A stretch of DNA of 64,000 nt from Advenella kashmirensis WT001 (lineage in GTDB: Bacteria; Pseudomonadota; Gammaproteobacteria; Burkholderiales; Burkholderiaceae_B), in the NCBI RefSeq assembly GCF_000219915.2, contig NC_017964.1, positions 2,542,001-2,606,000 on the forward strand, in the 5' to 3' direction. Shown here one piece after another: positions 51,972 through 62,964 of this stretch. Numbering within the stretch: position 1 is the stretch's first letter; each line of letters begins with the position of its first letter. The position numbers and the translations under genes were made by a program. The notes under the pieces were generated by a model that worked only from the letters and a program-made list of their open reading frames with translations, was not told the origin of the DNA and searched no databases.

Positions 51972-52328
51972 ATGAAAGGAATCAGGATCGCCCTGCTGGG
52001 AAGCTGCATAAGCTTGCTGGCTGGCTGCGCAGGCATAACCCTGCCCGAATATCAAAAACCGGCTATTGAACGAAATTCCGATGTTCAACCCAAACAACTG
52101 GCCAATTGCATTATCAACGGCTGGAAAGGCCCCTATCCAGCGGCCCACTTGACAGAGTCCGATGCCGACTATTATTTTGGCGGCATTCCAGGACCGAATG
52201 ACCCAAAAGCAAAAATCAGCGTTACGCCACGCTCTCTTGATTCCAATGCCGGGTCGCGCGTGACCCTGCGAGTGGCTCCCGATACATCTGCAGATATCGT
52301 CACGATTGTCGAGCAATGCATGCGTTGA
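51972..52328 (+). CDS. Small lipoprotein, unknown function
   Basis: 118 residues. Lipobox in LGSCISLLAGCAGITLPEYQ. The mature part has NCIINGWKGPYPAAHLTESD, and a second Cys near the C-terminus (EQCMR) could bond to the mature cysteine CII. No family named with confidence, but similar short lipoproteins occur beside sodB in related genomes (inference). Ends just before a bidirectional terminator. Confidence 0.72.
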   Translation: MKGIRIALLGSCISLLAGCAGITLPEYQKPAIERNSDVQPKQLANCIINGWKGPYPAAHLTESDADYYFGGIPGPNDPKAKISVTPRSLDSNAGSRVTLRVAPDTSADIVTIVEQCMR

Positions 52329-52350
52329 TGCGCAATGCGCCGCAGCCCAA

Positions 52351-52388
52351 AAAAAACCGCCAGGCATACACTGCACTGGCGGTTTTTT
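52351..52388. terminator. Bidirectional rho-independent terminator
   Basis: AAAAAACCGCCAG (52351-52363) and CTGGCGGTTTTTT (52376-52388), a perfect 13-base stem with a 12-base loop, having a T-run in either direction. It terminates both the lipoprotein operon (plus) and sodB (minus), which converge here. Confidence 0.95.
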
Positions 52389-52418
52389 CATGCGGGGATA
52401 AATCCCTGCCTGGCGTTA

Positions 52419-52994
52419 TCAACCCAGATTTTTGCTGGCAAAATCCCAGTTAGCCAGTTTCCAGAAAGATTCCAGATATTTGGGGCGCGCGTTACGATAG
52501 TCAATATAGTAAGCGTGCTCCCAGACATCACAGGTCAGCAGCGGAACGTCGTCTGTGGTCAACGGTGTTTTGGCATTGCTGGTATTGACGATATCGAGCG
52601 AACCGTCGGTTTTTTTCACCAGCCAGGTCCAGCCTGAACCAAAGTTGCCTGCTGCAGCTTTGTTGAATTCTTCTTTGAATTTATCAACACTGCCCCATTT
52701 TTTGTTGATGCCTTCGAGCACGGCGCCTGCCGGTTCGCTGCCACCAGGTGTCAGGCTGTTCCAGTAGAAAGTGTGATTCCAGATCTGCGCTGCCTGATTG
52801 AACATCACGCCATCAGATTTTTTCACGATCTCTTCCAGGCTGGCGTTTTCGAATTCTGTACCAGGGATCAGTTCGTTCAGCTTGTCAACATAGGCCTTAT
52901 GATGTTTGCCATAGTGGTATTCGAGCGTTTCTTTAGAAATTGTGGGAGCAAGTGCATCCATTTCATAGGGAAGTGGAGGTAAGCTGTGTGCCAT
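52419..52994 (-). CDS. sodB: Iron superoxide dismutase
   Basis: 191 residues. Fe-SOD signatures: [20 protein letters not shown] (metal His), [20 protein letters not shown] (metal His), [20 protein letters not shown], and [20 protein letters not shown] (metal Asp and His). Removes superoxide in the cytoplasm. A good AGGAG lies upstream of its ATG. Confidence 0.97.
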   Translation of the reverse strand: MAHSLPPLPYEMDALAPTISKETLEYHYGKHHKAYVDKLNELIPGTEFENASLEEIVKKSDGVMFNQAAQIWNHTFYWNSLTPGGSEPAGAVLEGINKKWGSVDKFKEEFNKAAAGNFGSGWTWLVKKTDGSLDIVNTSNAKTPLTTDDVPLLTCDVWEHAYYIDYRNARPKYLESFWKLANWDFASKNLG

Positions 52995-53044
52995 GTAGAT
53001 CTCCTTGTCAAAGTGAAAAAGGTCCTCTGATGATACCTTAAATT

Positions 53045-54351
53045 CTAGCTGCGATTGGGAATGACCCTGACTTGCTGCGTACCTTTCTCCAGTTCCACCT
53101 TCAGGGTCTGTCCATCGTGCAGCGCGCCAGGGTCGCGCTGTACATGCCCTGCTTCATCATAGACGATGGCATAGCCACGTCCCAGCACGGCACGCGGATT
53201 TATAGTTTCAAATTGTGTATGGGTGCGCTCGAACCGGCGCTGCGTCTGGCTGATGACGCGATCTGTCGCGCGATCCAGGCGTGCCAGCAACGTTGCAACC
53301 CGGTTCCGTGCTTGCGTCACCTGGGGTGCGGTATGTTCCAGCGCCTGAGTCAGCATGGCGACCCGATTCCTTTTATGAGTCAAGCCGGTCCGCAATTGGC
53401 TATCAAGTTGCCTGACCGCATGCACAACTCGCACCCGATCGGCACGGATTTTCTGCGCCGGCGACACCAGCCGTCCCGTCAGGCGATCCAGCCGCAAACT
53501 GTAATGTTCCAGCATACGCTGCTGATGTCGCGACAGCCTGCTGGTCAATCCGGCAATATCATTCAGTATGTCCTGCCGGGGCCGGCAGACCTGCTCGGCG
53601 GCGGCCGTTGGTGTAGGTGCACGCAGGTCTGCGACAAAGTCGGCGATCGTAAAGTCGGTTTCATGCCCTACGCCCGACACGATCGGAATCCGGCTGGCCG
53701 CAATCAATCGGGCCAGCGCTTCATCGTTGAAACTCCACAGGTCTTCCATACTGCCACCCCCGCGAACCAGCAGCAAGACGTCTACTTCATTGCGCATCTG
53801 GGCCTGCGCCAGGGCACTCATGATTTCGGTGGCGGCATCCCTGCCTGTACCGTGGTCGGATAGATGACGATGCTTACATGCGGTGCCCGGCGCGTGAGCG
53901 CGCTGAGCACATCCTGCAAGGCCGCCGCTCCAAGCGAAGTAATGACGCCGACGCGACGGGCAAATGCCGGTAACGGACGTTTGCGTGACGCATCCAGCAG
54001 ACCCTCTTGCTGAAGGCGGGCACGAATGGCCAGGAATTGTTCATACAAATTGCCCTGTCCCGCCCGACGCATCGATTCGACCTGCAACTGATAATCGCCA
54101 CGAGGCTCGTACAACGTCACGCGTGCACGTACGTCAATCCGGTCCCCCGAGGCAGGGACAAAATCAAGCTGCGCGGTCTTGCCGCGAAACATCACGGCAC
54201 GTACCGAGGCGCGATCGTCCTTGAGGGTGAAATACCAGTGACCGGAGGAAGCCCGGACAAAATTGGAAATCTCGCCCGTAACCCATAACGTGGGTACGCC
54301 TTCTTCAAGCAGTCGACCGACGCGCCGGTTCAGTTGAGCGACCGATAACAT
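53045..54351 (-). CDS. xseA: Exodeoxyribonuclease VII large subunit (one frame break)
   Basis: N-terminal OB domain: [40 protein letters not shown]. Catalytic domain: [73 protein letters not shown]. Long coiled-coil C-terminus with [18 protein letters not shown]. The frame breaks near 53820 (TTVQ then [19 protein letters not shown]), consistent with one G missing from a G-run. The start is taken at 54351 (MLSVAQLN); the open frame continues upstream to 54432 with TTG starts. About 436 residues. Degrades single-stranded DNA. Confidence 0.93.
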
Positions 54352-54943
54352 TTTTTCGCTTGACAAGACGTCGTAATTTTCCTGATTTTCCAAAATTCCA
54401 ATTCCAAACTGTCCACATAATTTAAAAATCAAGTGCCTGGGCTTTTTTTCGGCGCATTACAATGGCTTCCTGACTTGATTTCTCAGAAATATCTCATATC
54501 TTGTTGAATTTAAAGAAAAATAAATATTTCAATTAAATTGCACAATGATTAAGCAAACAAGCCCGGCACTTGTGTAGATACGCCATTACAGCATCTTATT
54601 CACAGAATTATCCACAGAAAATGTGAGTAGTTACATTTGCCATTTTTGGCGCCACGACTTGACATTTATTTTGTGCATTGCATGATTTGCCCGTCGCTCT
54701 CTAAACCAGCGATTTGTGCAATCGGGCATCGGTGCAAATGCCGGCCAGCTCAAAAAACGCTGTCCCGATTTGATGCGATAATAGTCATGATATCCGGCGA
54801 TATCGATAGCGATGGGCGCGATGGGCGCGATAGGTCCGGGTGACCATCGTTGCGTCGCTGGTTCATGAAGTCCTTTTCCGGCACAAGAAACAAGTACACT
54901 GGCCGTTTCCGATTTTACCGGACGCCAGTCACCATACCCGACC
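54352..54943. other. 592-base intergenic region with AT-rich block and DnaA-box pair
   Basis: Between xseA and lpxK. The left part is AT-rich (54480-54560). Two DnaA-box-like 9-mers, TTATTCACA (54596-54604) and TTATCCACA (54608-54616), lie in direct orientation. A GATGGGCGC duplication is at about 54810-54830. No gene is seen; the minus-strand open frame across 54631-55068 lacks family similarity and is rejected. Confidence 0.55.
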
Positions 54944-56018
54944 ATGGTACAGAAAAAAAAATCCACCCTGACCGACACCCTGCTGCGCCAATGGCAAAGC
55001 GGCGGATGGCTGTCTAACATGCTGCTGCCGCTGTCGTGGGTCACGCGCCTGGCCGTAGCCATCCGCAAGGGCCTCTACAGGTACGGCCTGAAAAAACCGA
55101 AACGCCTGCCGGTCCCGGTCATCGTCGTAGGCAATATTTTTGTTGGCGGCACCGGTAAAACCCCATTTGTTCTGAGCCTGATCGCTGCGTTGCGGCAACG
55201 CGGCTGGCGCCCCGGCGTAGTCAGTCGCGGCTATGGCGTTGCCGTTGGTCCCGAGCCTCGCCATGGCCACGGCACCCAGGTCGAGGCCGCTTACCTGGGA
55301 GATGAGCCCGCCATGCTTGCACGCGTGCGCCCGTCGCGATACACCCGGACCGGGCGCGGGCTGCGCACTGCCTGTTGCAACAGTATCCGGACACCACGGT
55401 CATCATCGCCGACGATGGCCTGCAACACCTTGCCCTCGGGCGCGATATCGAAATCGCGGTGCAGGACAGCCGCGGCATCGGCAATGGCCGCCTGTTGCCT
55501 GCCGGTCCCTTGCGCGAACCGGCTACCAGACTGGCATCAGTTGATTATCTGATCATCAATACCCCTGCAGATGAGCCCGTTGCAGAGCCGGCGCCAGATA
55601 CCCCTGACCCAGGCCAGCCGCGCAAGCCGCAGCAGGTGAACATGCAATTGCACCCAACCTGCATGGTGCATTTGCGCTCCGGTCGGAGCATGCCGGCGGC
55701 GCAATGGGTGACAGAGCACCTGGGACAGCGCATTGCTGCCATTGCAGGCATCGGTCATCCGCCACGATTTTTCCGGACTCTGGCCCATGCGGGTATCGGC
55801 GCGCAGCAAACCATCGCCTTCCCCGATCATCACGCCTATTCGGTGTCCGAGATTCGCGCCATTGATGCCGACGTGATTCTGATGACAGCAAAAGACGCGG
55901 CCAAATGCCAGGCCATGCAGGACGAGCGCCTGTGGAGCATGGAAGTCGCCCTCGGTTTTCCGATGCAGTTTTTTTTGACCGAATCGCCGAACAACTCAAA
56001 TCATTACCGGTATACTGA
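54944..56018 (+). CDS. lpxK: Tetraacyldisaccharide 4'-kinase LpxK (two frame breaks)
   Basis: Lipid A pathway kinase of the inner membrane. N-terminal membrane segment region, then [20 protein letters not shown] with the P-loop GGTGKT, and [12 protein letters not shown]. The frame breaks near 55330 (ALAR, then [15 protein letters not shown] continuing in another frame). Then [63 protein letters not shown] second break is in an eight-T run near 55970 (GFPMQFF, then [13 protein letters not shown], stop at 56018). About 358 residues. Essential in most Gram-negatives. Confidence 0.93.
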
Positions 56019-56047
56019 TCCATTCAATCGATTACACCACACTTACT

Positions 56048-56356
56048 ATGGACACGCATTTTCTCAAGCTCCTCGTCTGCCCGCTGTGCAACAGCCCGCT
56101 GCGCCATGATCAGAGTGAGCAGGAACTGATCTGTCAGTACGACCAACTGGCCTACCCCATCCGAAACGGTATACCCATCATGCTCAAGGAAGAGGCCCGC
56201 GCGCTCAGTCAGAATCACGACTCATCGGCAACAGGTGCTCGTCCCCAGGACAGTCGTCCGAGCGAGTCCGCCGCAGACCCGACGCCAAAACCAACCGACA
56301 GCAAGACAACGGGATCCGGCCAATCCGGCTCCGCCACACCCGGCGCCACAGATTAA
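56048..56356 (+). CDS. Trm112 family zinc-finger protein (YcaR-like)
   Basis: 102 residues. N-terminal Trm112 domain: [40 protein letters not shown]. The second metal pair is reduced (only one Cys seen in the second half, [11 protein letters not shown]). Unusually, the last 45 residues are a low-complexity Ser/Pro/Thr/Gly tail; most family members are 60-70 residues. Genes of this family typically sit between lpxK and kdsB, as here. Confidence 0.9.
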   Translation: MDTHFLKLLVCPLCNSPLRHDQSEQELICQYDQLAYPIRNGIPIMLKEEARALSQNHDSSATGARPQDSRPSESAADPTPKPTDSKTTGSGQSGSATPGATD

Positions 56357-56357
56357 T

Positions 56358-57145
56358 ATGACAGGCTTTATTGTCGTTGTGCCGGCGCGCGCCGCCTCTA
56401 CCCGGCTGCCCGGTAAAATGCTGGCCGACATCGGCGGGCTGCCCATGGTCGTGCGTACGGCCCAGCAGGCAGCACGCTCTGCGGCCAGCCAGGTTTATAT
56501 CGCCACAGATGACCCGCACATTGCCAATGTCGTGCGCCATCACGGCTTCACGCCTTTGCTCACCCGAGCCGATCACCCTTCTGGCACCGACAGGCTGGCC
56601 GAAGTCGTTGCCCAGCTGGCGCTGCCCGATGATCAGGTCATCGTTAACGTTCAGGGCGATGAACCCATGATCGAACCGGACATCATCAATCTGACAGCCG
56701 GCGATCTGCAGGCGCACAGCGCAGCCGCCATATCAACCTGCGCCTATCCGCTGGCTGACCGGCAGGATTTTTTCAATCCGAATATTGTCAAGGTCGTTTG
56801 CTCCTCTGACCAATACGCGCTGTATTTTTCCCGGGCGCCATTCCGTGGGCACGCAACCATTTTGCTGCCGGTAACGGCGATTTCGGGACCGTACCGTCAG
56901 AGCTGCCTACAGGTTTTCCCGCATTGCATCATATTGGCTTATACGCTTATCGTAGCGGGTTCCTGAAAATTTTTCCGTCCCTCAGTCAGGGGGCGCTGGA
57001 AACCTTCGAGTCACTCGAACAGCTCCGGGCACTGGAGCACGGCTTTCGCATTCATGTGCTGGTGACCGCCAGCGCACCCATGCCGGGCGTCGATACACAG
57101 GAAGATCTCGATCGAGTTCGCGGTTTTTACCGCAACTCGGTTTAA
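56358..57145 (+). CDS. kdsB: CMP-KDO synthetase KdsB (one frame break)
   Basis: FIVVVPARAASTRLPGKMLA (nucleotide-binding N-terminus), IGGLPMVVRTAQQA, RHHGFTPLLTRADHPSGTDR, VNVQGDEPMIEPDIIN and VKVVCSSDQYALYFSRAPIP. The frame breaks near 56843 (SRAPF instead of SRAPIPWARNHFAAGNGDF) and continues as GLYAYRSGFLKIFPSLSQGA, GFRIHVLVTASAPMPGVDTQ and EDLDRV. One C missing from a C-run explains it. About 262 residues. Activates KDO for lipopolysaccharide. Confidence 0.95.
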
Positions 57146-57165
57146 TTTTGCAATGCATCATATAA

Positions 57166-57870
<705 letters not shown>

Positions 57871-57888
57871 TCTCGCGAGGAAAGCAAA

Positions 57889-58645
57889 GTGGAAATCAGG
57901 GATAAAGTTTTTATCGTTACCGGTGGCGCATCGGGCCTGGGCGCTGGCACGGCCAGAATGCTGGTCGAACAGGGTGCGCGGGTAATTATTGCCGATGTTC
58001 AGGATGAGCCAGGCCAGCAGCTTGCCAGCGAACTGAACCAGCAATATGTGCATTGCGACGTGACCCGTGAAGAAGACGGCAACGCTGTCGTGAACGCCGC
58101 CACCGCTGCCGGAAAACTGGTGGGTCTGGTCAACTGCGCGGGCATCGCACCGGCCTCGCGCACGGTTGGCAAAACCGGCGCACACCCCCTTGATCTTTTC
58201 CAGAAAGTTATTGCTGTTAACCTGATCGGTTCCTTCAATATGTTACGCCTGGCCGCAAGCGCCATGAACAGCAACGAGCCGGAACCACAGGGGAACGCGG
58301 CGTCATCATCAACACGGCATCGGTGGCCGCCTATGAAGGCAGATCGGCCAGGCCGCCTATTCGGCCTCAAAAGCCGGCGTCGTCGGCATGACTTTACCCG
58401 TTGCCCGCGATCTGGCCCGCTCCGGCATCCGCTGCAACACCATCGCACCCGGTATTTTCGGCACGCCCATGATTTTTGGCATGCCTCAGGAAGTACAGGA
58501 CTCGCTGGCGGCCAACATCCCGTTCCCGTCACGCCTGGGAACACCACAGGATTACGCCAAGCTGGTCTATAGCATCATCACCAACGAAATGATCAACGGT
58601 GAGACCATTCGACTTGACGGCGCCATCCGGCTTGCGCCAAAATAA
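57889..58645 (+). CDS. SDR of the 3-hydroxyacyl-CoA dehydrogenase type (two frame breaks)
   Basis: Starts at GTG 57889 ([20 protein letters not shown]), 18 bases after adk. NAD site [33 protein letters not shown], and after two one-base breaks near 58293 and 58340 [34 protein letters not shown] (Tyr-Lys), [16 protein letters not shown]. Ends GAIRLAPK at 58645. About 252 residues, similar to HSD10-type enzymes of fatty-acid or amino-acid breakdown. A strong terminator follows. Confidence 0.87.
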
Positions 58646-58667
58646 TTTTTACTGTCATCCCGATCAC

Positions 58668-58716
58668 AGGCACGTGAGTTCGCCAAAGGCGTAATATTCA
58701 CGTGCCTTGTTTTTTT
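58668..58716 (+). terminator. Rho-independent terminator before murJ
   Basis: AGGCACGTGA (58668-58677) and TCACGTGCCT (58698-58707), perfect 10-base stem, with an inner CGCC/GGCG pairing in the 20-base loop and TGTTTTTTT after it. It closes the adk-SDR unit. It ends 11 bases before the murJ start, leaving little room for a murJ promoter upstream unless it lies within this region. Confidence 0.88.
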
Positions 58717-58727
58717 CTGACAAATCC

Positions 58728-60338
58728 ATGAGCCTTTTACGGTCTGCCGCCACCATCAGCGGCCTCACCCTGCTATCGCGCATTTCGGGCCTGGCCCGCG
58801 ATATCCTGGTTGCCAGAACGTTCGGCGCCAGCCCGCTGACCGACGCGTTCTGGGTCGCATTCCGGATTCCCAATCTGCTGCGTCGCCTGTTCGCGGAAGG
58901 CGCTTTCTCCCAGGCGTTCGTGCCGATTCTTGGCGAAGCCGCAATCGGCACGACCAGGACAAGGTCAAGGTACTGCTGGATCATGTCTTTATCGTCCTGC
59001 TTTATGCGCTGATGCTGATCACCATCCTGGGCATTATCGCTGCGCCATGGGTGGTTACCGCGATGGCTACCGGGATGTCCCACGCCTCCACGGATACCGC
59101 TTTTGAATCAGCCGTATGGATGACACGGGTAATGTTCCCGTACATCCTGTGCATGTCGCTGGTCGCCTTTGCCTCTGCTGTGCTCAACACCTGGAGCCGG
59201 TTCGCCATCCCGGCGTTCACGCCTATCCTGCTGAATCTGTCGATGATTCTGGCCTGCGTACTGTTTACGGATCTGTTTGCCACACCCGTATACGCCCTGG
59301 CTGTCGGCGTCATGCTTGGCGGTGTCGCCCAACTGGTCATGCAATGGGTGGCGCTGGCACGGCTGGGCTGATCCCCCGGTTTTCATTGAATGTCAGAAAA
59401 GCCTGGGCCGATCCGCTGGTGCGCAGGATCATCCGCCAGATGGGTCCGGCAACACTGGGGGTGTCTGTCGCCCAGATTTCCATTCTGATCAACACCAATA
59501 TCGCGACCTGGCTGCCTGCCGGCAGCGTCACATGGCTCTCATTTGCCGACCGGCTGATGGAGTTTCCCACCGCCCTGCTGGGGGTTGCGCTGGGAACAGT
59601 GCTGCTGCCCAGCCTGTCAGCCGCACATAGCAAACAAGATACGCAAGCCTATAGCCATTTGCTCGATTGGGGCCTGAAACTGGTGCTGCTGCTCGGTTTA
59701 CCGGCTGCCTGGGGCTGGCGCTAGCTTCGGACGCCCTGGTCGCCACCCTGTTCAACTACGGGGCTTTCAATGCCGCCGACGTGCAGCAAACTCGCCTGTC
59801 GGTCATGGCGTATGCGGTCGGACTGATCGGTATTCTGGCCGTCAAGATCCTGGCGCCCGGTTTCTACGCCAAACAGGACATTCGGACACCGGTAAAAATC
59901 GCCATTGGCGTCCTTATTTTTACCCAAATCATGAATCTGATTTTTGTCCCGTTCATTCACCACGCCGGCCTTGCACTGTCCATCGGGCTTGGTGCGACAG
60001 TGAACGCACTGTGTCTGCTGGTGGGACTGCGCCGCAAAAATATCTACCAGCCTCGCGCAGGATGGCTGGTGTTTTTTGCAAGACTGGCGCCTGCCGTGCT
60101 CGCATTGGCCTTGTGGATTCTGTTTTTGCAGCAGTATATGAGCTGGACCGTCCTGACCCCGGGCACCATCAACACCTGGATCAACGGCGCATTGGAGCAA
60201 CTGTTGCCGGCGCATGTAACCTTTACCCTGTCGCGCCTGCTCACATTGCTTACCCTGCTGGTTTCCTGCGGGTTGGTCTACTTTGCTGCGCTGTTTCTGG
60301 TTGGGTTTCGACCGGCCGATTTTACGCGCCGTCGCTAG
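58728..60338 (+). CDS. murJ: Lipid II flippase MurJ (three frame breaks)
   Basis: Start [20 protein letters not shown]; MurJ motifs [51 protein letters not shown]. Break 1 near 58950; then [60 protein letters not shown]. Break 2 near 59370; then [60 protein letters not shown]. Break 3 near 59710; then [20 protein letters not shown] (approximate) and [20 protein letters not shown]. About 537 residues, 14 membrane helices. Essential for peptidoglycan synthesis, so three real breaks are implausible. Confidence 0.93.
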
Positions 60339-60463
60339 CCGCAACTATGCCCGTACCTGCAACGGCACCTGGGATTACGAGGCCGCCAGTGCGGGATAGC
60401 TGTTGTCCTGAGCGCACAAATCTGTAAAAATACGGCGTAAACCGGTGTTTTTGCACAGATTTC

Positions 60464-60491
60464 TTGCATAACACGATGAATATGCTAAACT
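60464..60491 (+). promoter_or_regulatory. Candidate rpsT promoter (extended -10)
   Basis: TTGCAT (60464-60469) and TAAACT (60486-60491, preceded by TGC), 16 bases apart. The extended -10 form TGcTAAACT fits a strong promoter near a ribosomal protein gene; the -35 match is only fair. Confidence 0.4.
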
Positions 60492-60529
60492 ACCAGACTT
60501 TGCTGAATTAACTTAATTAAAGAACTACC

Positions 60530-60796
60530 ATGGCCAATACTGCACAAGCACGCAAACGTGCACGTCAATCCGTTGCTCGTAACAAACACAACTCCAGCCT
60601 GCGCTCACTGCTGCGCACGTCTGTCAAACGCGTACGTCAGGCAATTGATGCCGGCGACCAGACTGCCGCAAACGAAGTGTTTGCCAAGGCAACCAGCGTT
60701 ATTGATCGCGTAGCTGACAAAAAAATCATCCATAAAAACAAAGCTGCTCGTCACAAAAGCCGCCTGTCTGCCGCAATCCGCGCAATCAGCGCCTGA
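60530..60796 (+). CDS. rpsT: 30S ribosomal protein S20
   Basis: 88 residues: [60 protein letters not shown]. All-helical, highly basic primary 16S-binding protein. Monocistronic, with the extended -10 element upstream and a hairpin terminator about 105 bases downstream. Intact. Confidence 0.97.
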   Translation: MANTAQARKRARQSVARNKHNSSLRSLLRTSVKRVRQAIDAGDQTAANEVFAKATSVIDRVADKKIIHKNKAARHKSRLSAAIRAISA

Positions 60797-60900
60797 TCTG
60801 CATCTCTGGCAGTACCTTGCCGGGGCAGGATAAGCGATAGCGCGCACCAAGCCGCATCGCCTCAAATACCGGCAAGCTTCACGGTTTGCGTCAATGGTAA

Positions 60901-60933
60901 GCATAAAGCGTGGCTTTGAGCCGCGCTTTATGC
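60901..60933 (+). terminator. Hairpin downstream of rpsT
   Basis: GCATAAAGCG (60901-60910) pairs perfectly with CGCTTTATGC (60924-60933); inner TGGC/GCCG pairing extends the stem to 14 base pairs around a five-base loop TTTGA. The trailing TTTG is short, but the AT-flanked stem is typical of the rpsT 3' region. Confidence 0.75.
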
Positions 60934-61238
60934 TTTGTCGGCCTTTGCCGGCCGATATACCGATGTACCCCCACGCCCCTTCCAGGCAATCCCTTCCCTA
61001 TTGAGTTGAGCCGCGCTTTCTTCCCAGCAGCCGCCACGACAGCTTATCCACGCCTGCCGATAGTTGCTGGGCGCATGACTGGCCACTCCGGTAACCACAT
61101 CCCACCAACGGCGGGCTACACGCACGCAGCCACACCCGAATCGACAAAACAGGTCAAATGACAAGAACGGATTTGAAAATCGTGGCGTAAAAAGCCGCAA
61201 GTAAAAGTCCGGAAGTAAAAGGGAAAGGCCGAAAAAAA
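60934..61238. other. 305-base intergenic region between rpsT and the DUF3579 gene
   Basis: Convergent boundary. No gene or RNA recognised. A short near-direct repeat AAGTAAAAG occurs at about 61199 and 61214. Confidence 0.4.
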
Positions 61239-61523
61239 TCAGCGTGTCCGTTCGGACGTTTTGAGTTTGTTATCTTTGGCAAAGTCTGCAACAAATTTCC
61301 AGGCCAGGGGCTCAAGTTCGCGCAGACGAAAGTCAACAATCACACATTTGACGCCATCAATGATATTGGGCACAACATAGGGCGAATAGGTGATGTGATT
61401 GCCCGGGCCAACATTGCCACCGGGACGAAAATGCGACATCACGCCGGCGAGCCTTTCCGCCCAGTCGCTCGGGCGAAAGCGCTGGCCTTCTTCGGTCACT
61501 CCGTGGATAATTAATTGTTGCAC
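61239..61523 (-). CDS. DUF3579 family protein
   Basis: About 94 residues starting at a GTG at 61523 (GTG codes the start of QQLIIHGVTEEGQRFRPSD). Conserved DUF3579 pattern: RFRPSDWAERLAGVMSHFRP, YVVPNIIDGVKCVIVDFRLR, ELEPLAWKFVADFAKDN. The frame is open upstream to 61754 but that part is low-quality sequence outside the family length. The family is typical of Burkholderiales, usually next to argF/rpsT. Function unknown. Divergent from argF. Confidence 0.87.
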   Translation of the reverse strand: MQQLIIHGVTEEGQRFRPSDWAERLAGVMSHFRPGGNVGPGNHITYSPYVVPNIIDGVKCVIVDFRLRELEPLAWKFVADFAKDNKLKTSERTR

Positions 61524-61820
61524 TTCAATTATCTTCAAGAAAAAGTCTCTTGCGATAAAAACCGTCAGAGAACAAAGATATACTAAAGACAGAATTGTAT
61601 ATGATAGCGTCTGGCGACACCGGCAATTTGCCGGGTTATATGAAAGAAACAACAGATATATCCCGGTGCCGGAACACGCCCATTCCCTCTCAAGACAAGC
61701 GCCTGGCGCCTCCTCGCGGAGTGTTGCCGGAAGCTGTTTTTTTTCCGATTTCATACTGTTTTTCTGTTTCGTACTACTTACCTGTTTATTTGTTTACGTT
61801 AGCGACTGAATCATCCTGCC

Positions 61821-62771
61821 ATGACAACCTTGCAATCGACCGGCCCGATGCGGCATTTCCTGCAGATCAAAGACTTTACTTCTGACGAACTTCTCTACGT
61901 GCTCAATCGCGCGCTGATCATCAAAAGCAAATTCAAGCGATACGAGCCGCACATGCCGCTACATGACCGCACGCTGGCGATGGTTTTTGAAAAAGCCAGC
62001 ACCCGCACCCGTGTCTCGTTTGAGGCAGGCATGTACCAAATGGGCGGCTCGGTGATTCACCTGACCACCACCGATTCGCAACTGGGCCGCGCCGAACCGA
62101 TAGAAGATACTGCGCGCGTAATTTCCCGGATGGTCGACATCATCATGATCCGTACCTTTGAACAGACGCGTATCGAGCGCTTTGCCGCCCACTCGCGCGT
62201 GCCGGTCATCAATGGGCTGACCAACGAATTTCATCCCTGCCAGATCCTGGCCGATATCCTGACTTATATGGAGCATCGCGGCGCCATCAAGGGCAAAACC
62301 GTTGCCTGGATTGGTGACGCCAACAATATGGCCTATACCTGGATACAGGCGGCCCAATTGCTGGGTTTCAAGATGCATGTCTCTGCCCCCAAAGGTTACC
62401 GCCTGGAAGAGGACCGGATTGCCGGGGTATCCAGCGATGTGCTGGAACAGTTTGACGACCCGGCCGCAGCATGCCGCGGTGCCAGCCTGGTCACCACCGA
62501 TGTGTGGACCAGCATGGGTTACGAAGAAGAAAACGAAAAACGCAAACGCGCGTTCAAAAACTGGCAGGTCAACAGCCAGGTCATGCAGGCTGCGCAAGCG
62601 GACGCATTGTTTATGCATTGCCTGCCTGCGCACCGTGGCGAAGAAGTCACCGGCGAGGTGATTGACGGCCCGCAAAGTGTTGTCTGGGACGAAGCGGAAA
62701 ATCGTCTGCATGCGCAGAAGGCCTTGATGGAATTTCTGCTGCTCGGACGATTGCCCGACGTACAAGCGTAA
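61821..62771 (+). CDS. argF: Ornithine carbamoyltransferase
   Basis: 316 residues. Carbamoyl-phosphate motif FEKASTRTRVSFEAGMYQMG (S-T-R-T-R), TDSQLGRAEPIEDTARVISR, NEFHPCQILADILTYMEHRG (H-P-x-Q), and HCLPAHRGEEVTGEVIDGPQ (the H-C-L-P ornithine site). Makes citrulline. An internal ATG (MRHFLQIKD, nine codons on) is another possible start. argG follows 194 bases downstream, the order of arginine synthesis. Confidence 0.96.
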   Translation: MTTLQSTGPMRHFLQIKDFTSDELLYVLNRALIIKSKFKRYEPHMPLHDRTLAMVFEKASTRTRVSFEAGMYQMGGSVIHLTTTDSQLGRAEPIEDTARVISRMVDIIMIRTFEQTRIERFAAHSRVPVINGLTNEFHPCQILADILTYMEHRGAIKGKTVAWIGDANNMAYTWIQAAQLLGFKMHVSAPKGYRLEEDRIAGVSSDVLEQFDDPAAACRGASLVTTDVWTSMGYEEENEKRKRAFKNWQVNSQVMQAAQADALFMHCLPAHRGEEVTGEVIDGPQSVVWDEAENRLHAQKALMEFLLLGRLPDVQA

Positions 62772-62964
62772 GACTGTCAGCAATCATGAAACGCGCTAAA
62801 ATACCGTCTATGCGTCGCACCTGAACACGCGCCGCTGCAACAGTTTCATGGCCATATCTGCCACAAACCCTGATGCAGCGTCGCGCGCTGCCGGACATCC
62901 GGTGGTCCGCCTCAGCCCGACAACCCCGCTATTTCTAACAACCTGCTAAATATACGAGTTCCTA

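Noticed and set aside
54350..54640. Chromosome origin (oriC)
   Set aside because: Only two DnaA-like boxes; no dnaA, dnaN, gidA or rpmH nearby.
54631..55068. Minus-strand 145-residue open frame
   Set aside because: Overlaps the lpxK start and has no supporting motif.
60910..61200. Open frames on both strands between rpsT and the DUF3579 gene
   Set aside because: No ribosome binding sites or similarity; they cover the rpsT terminator.
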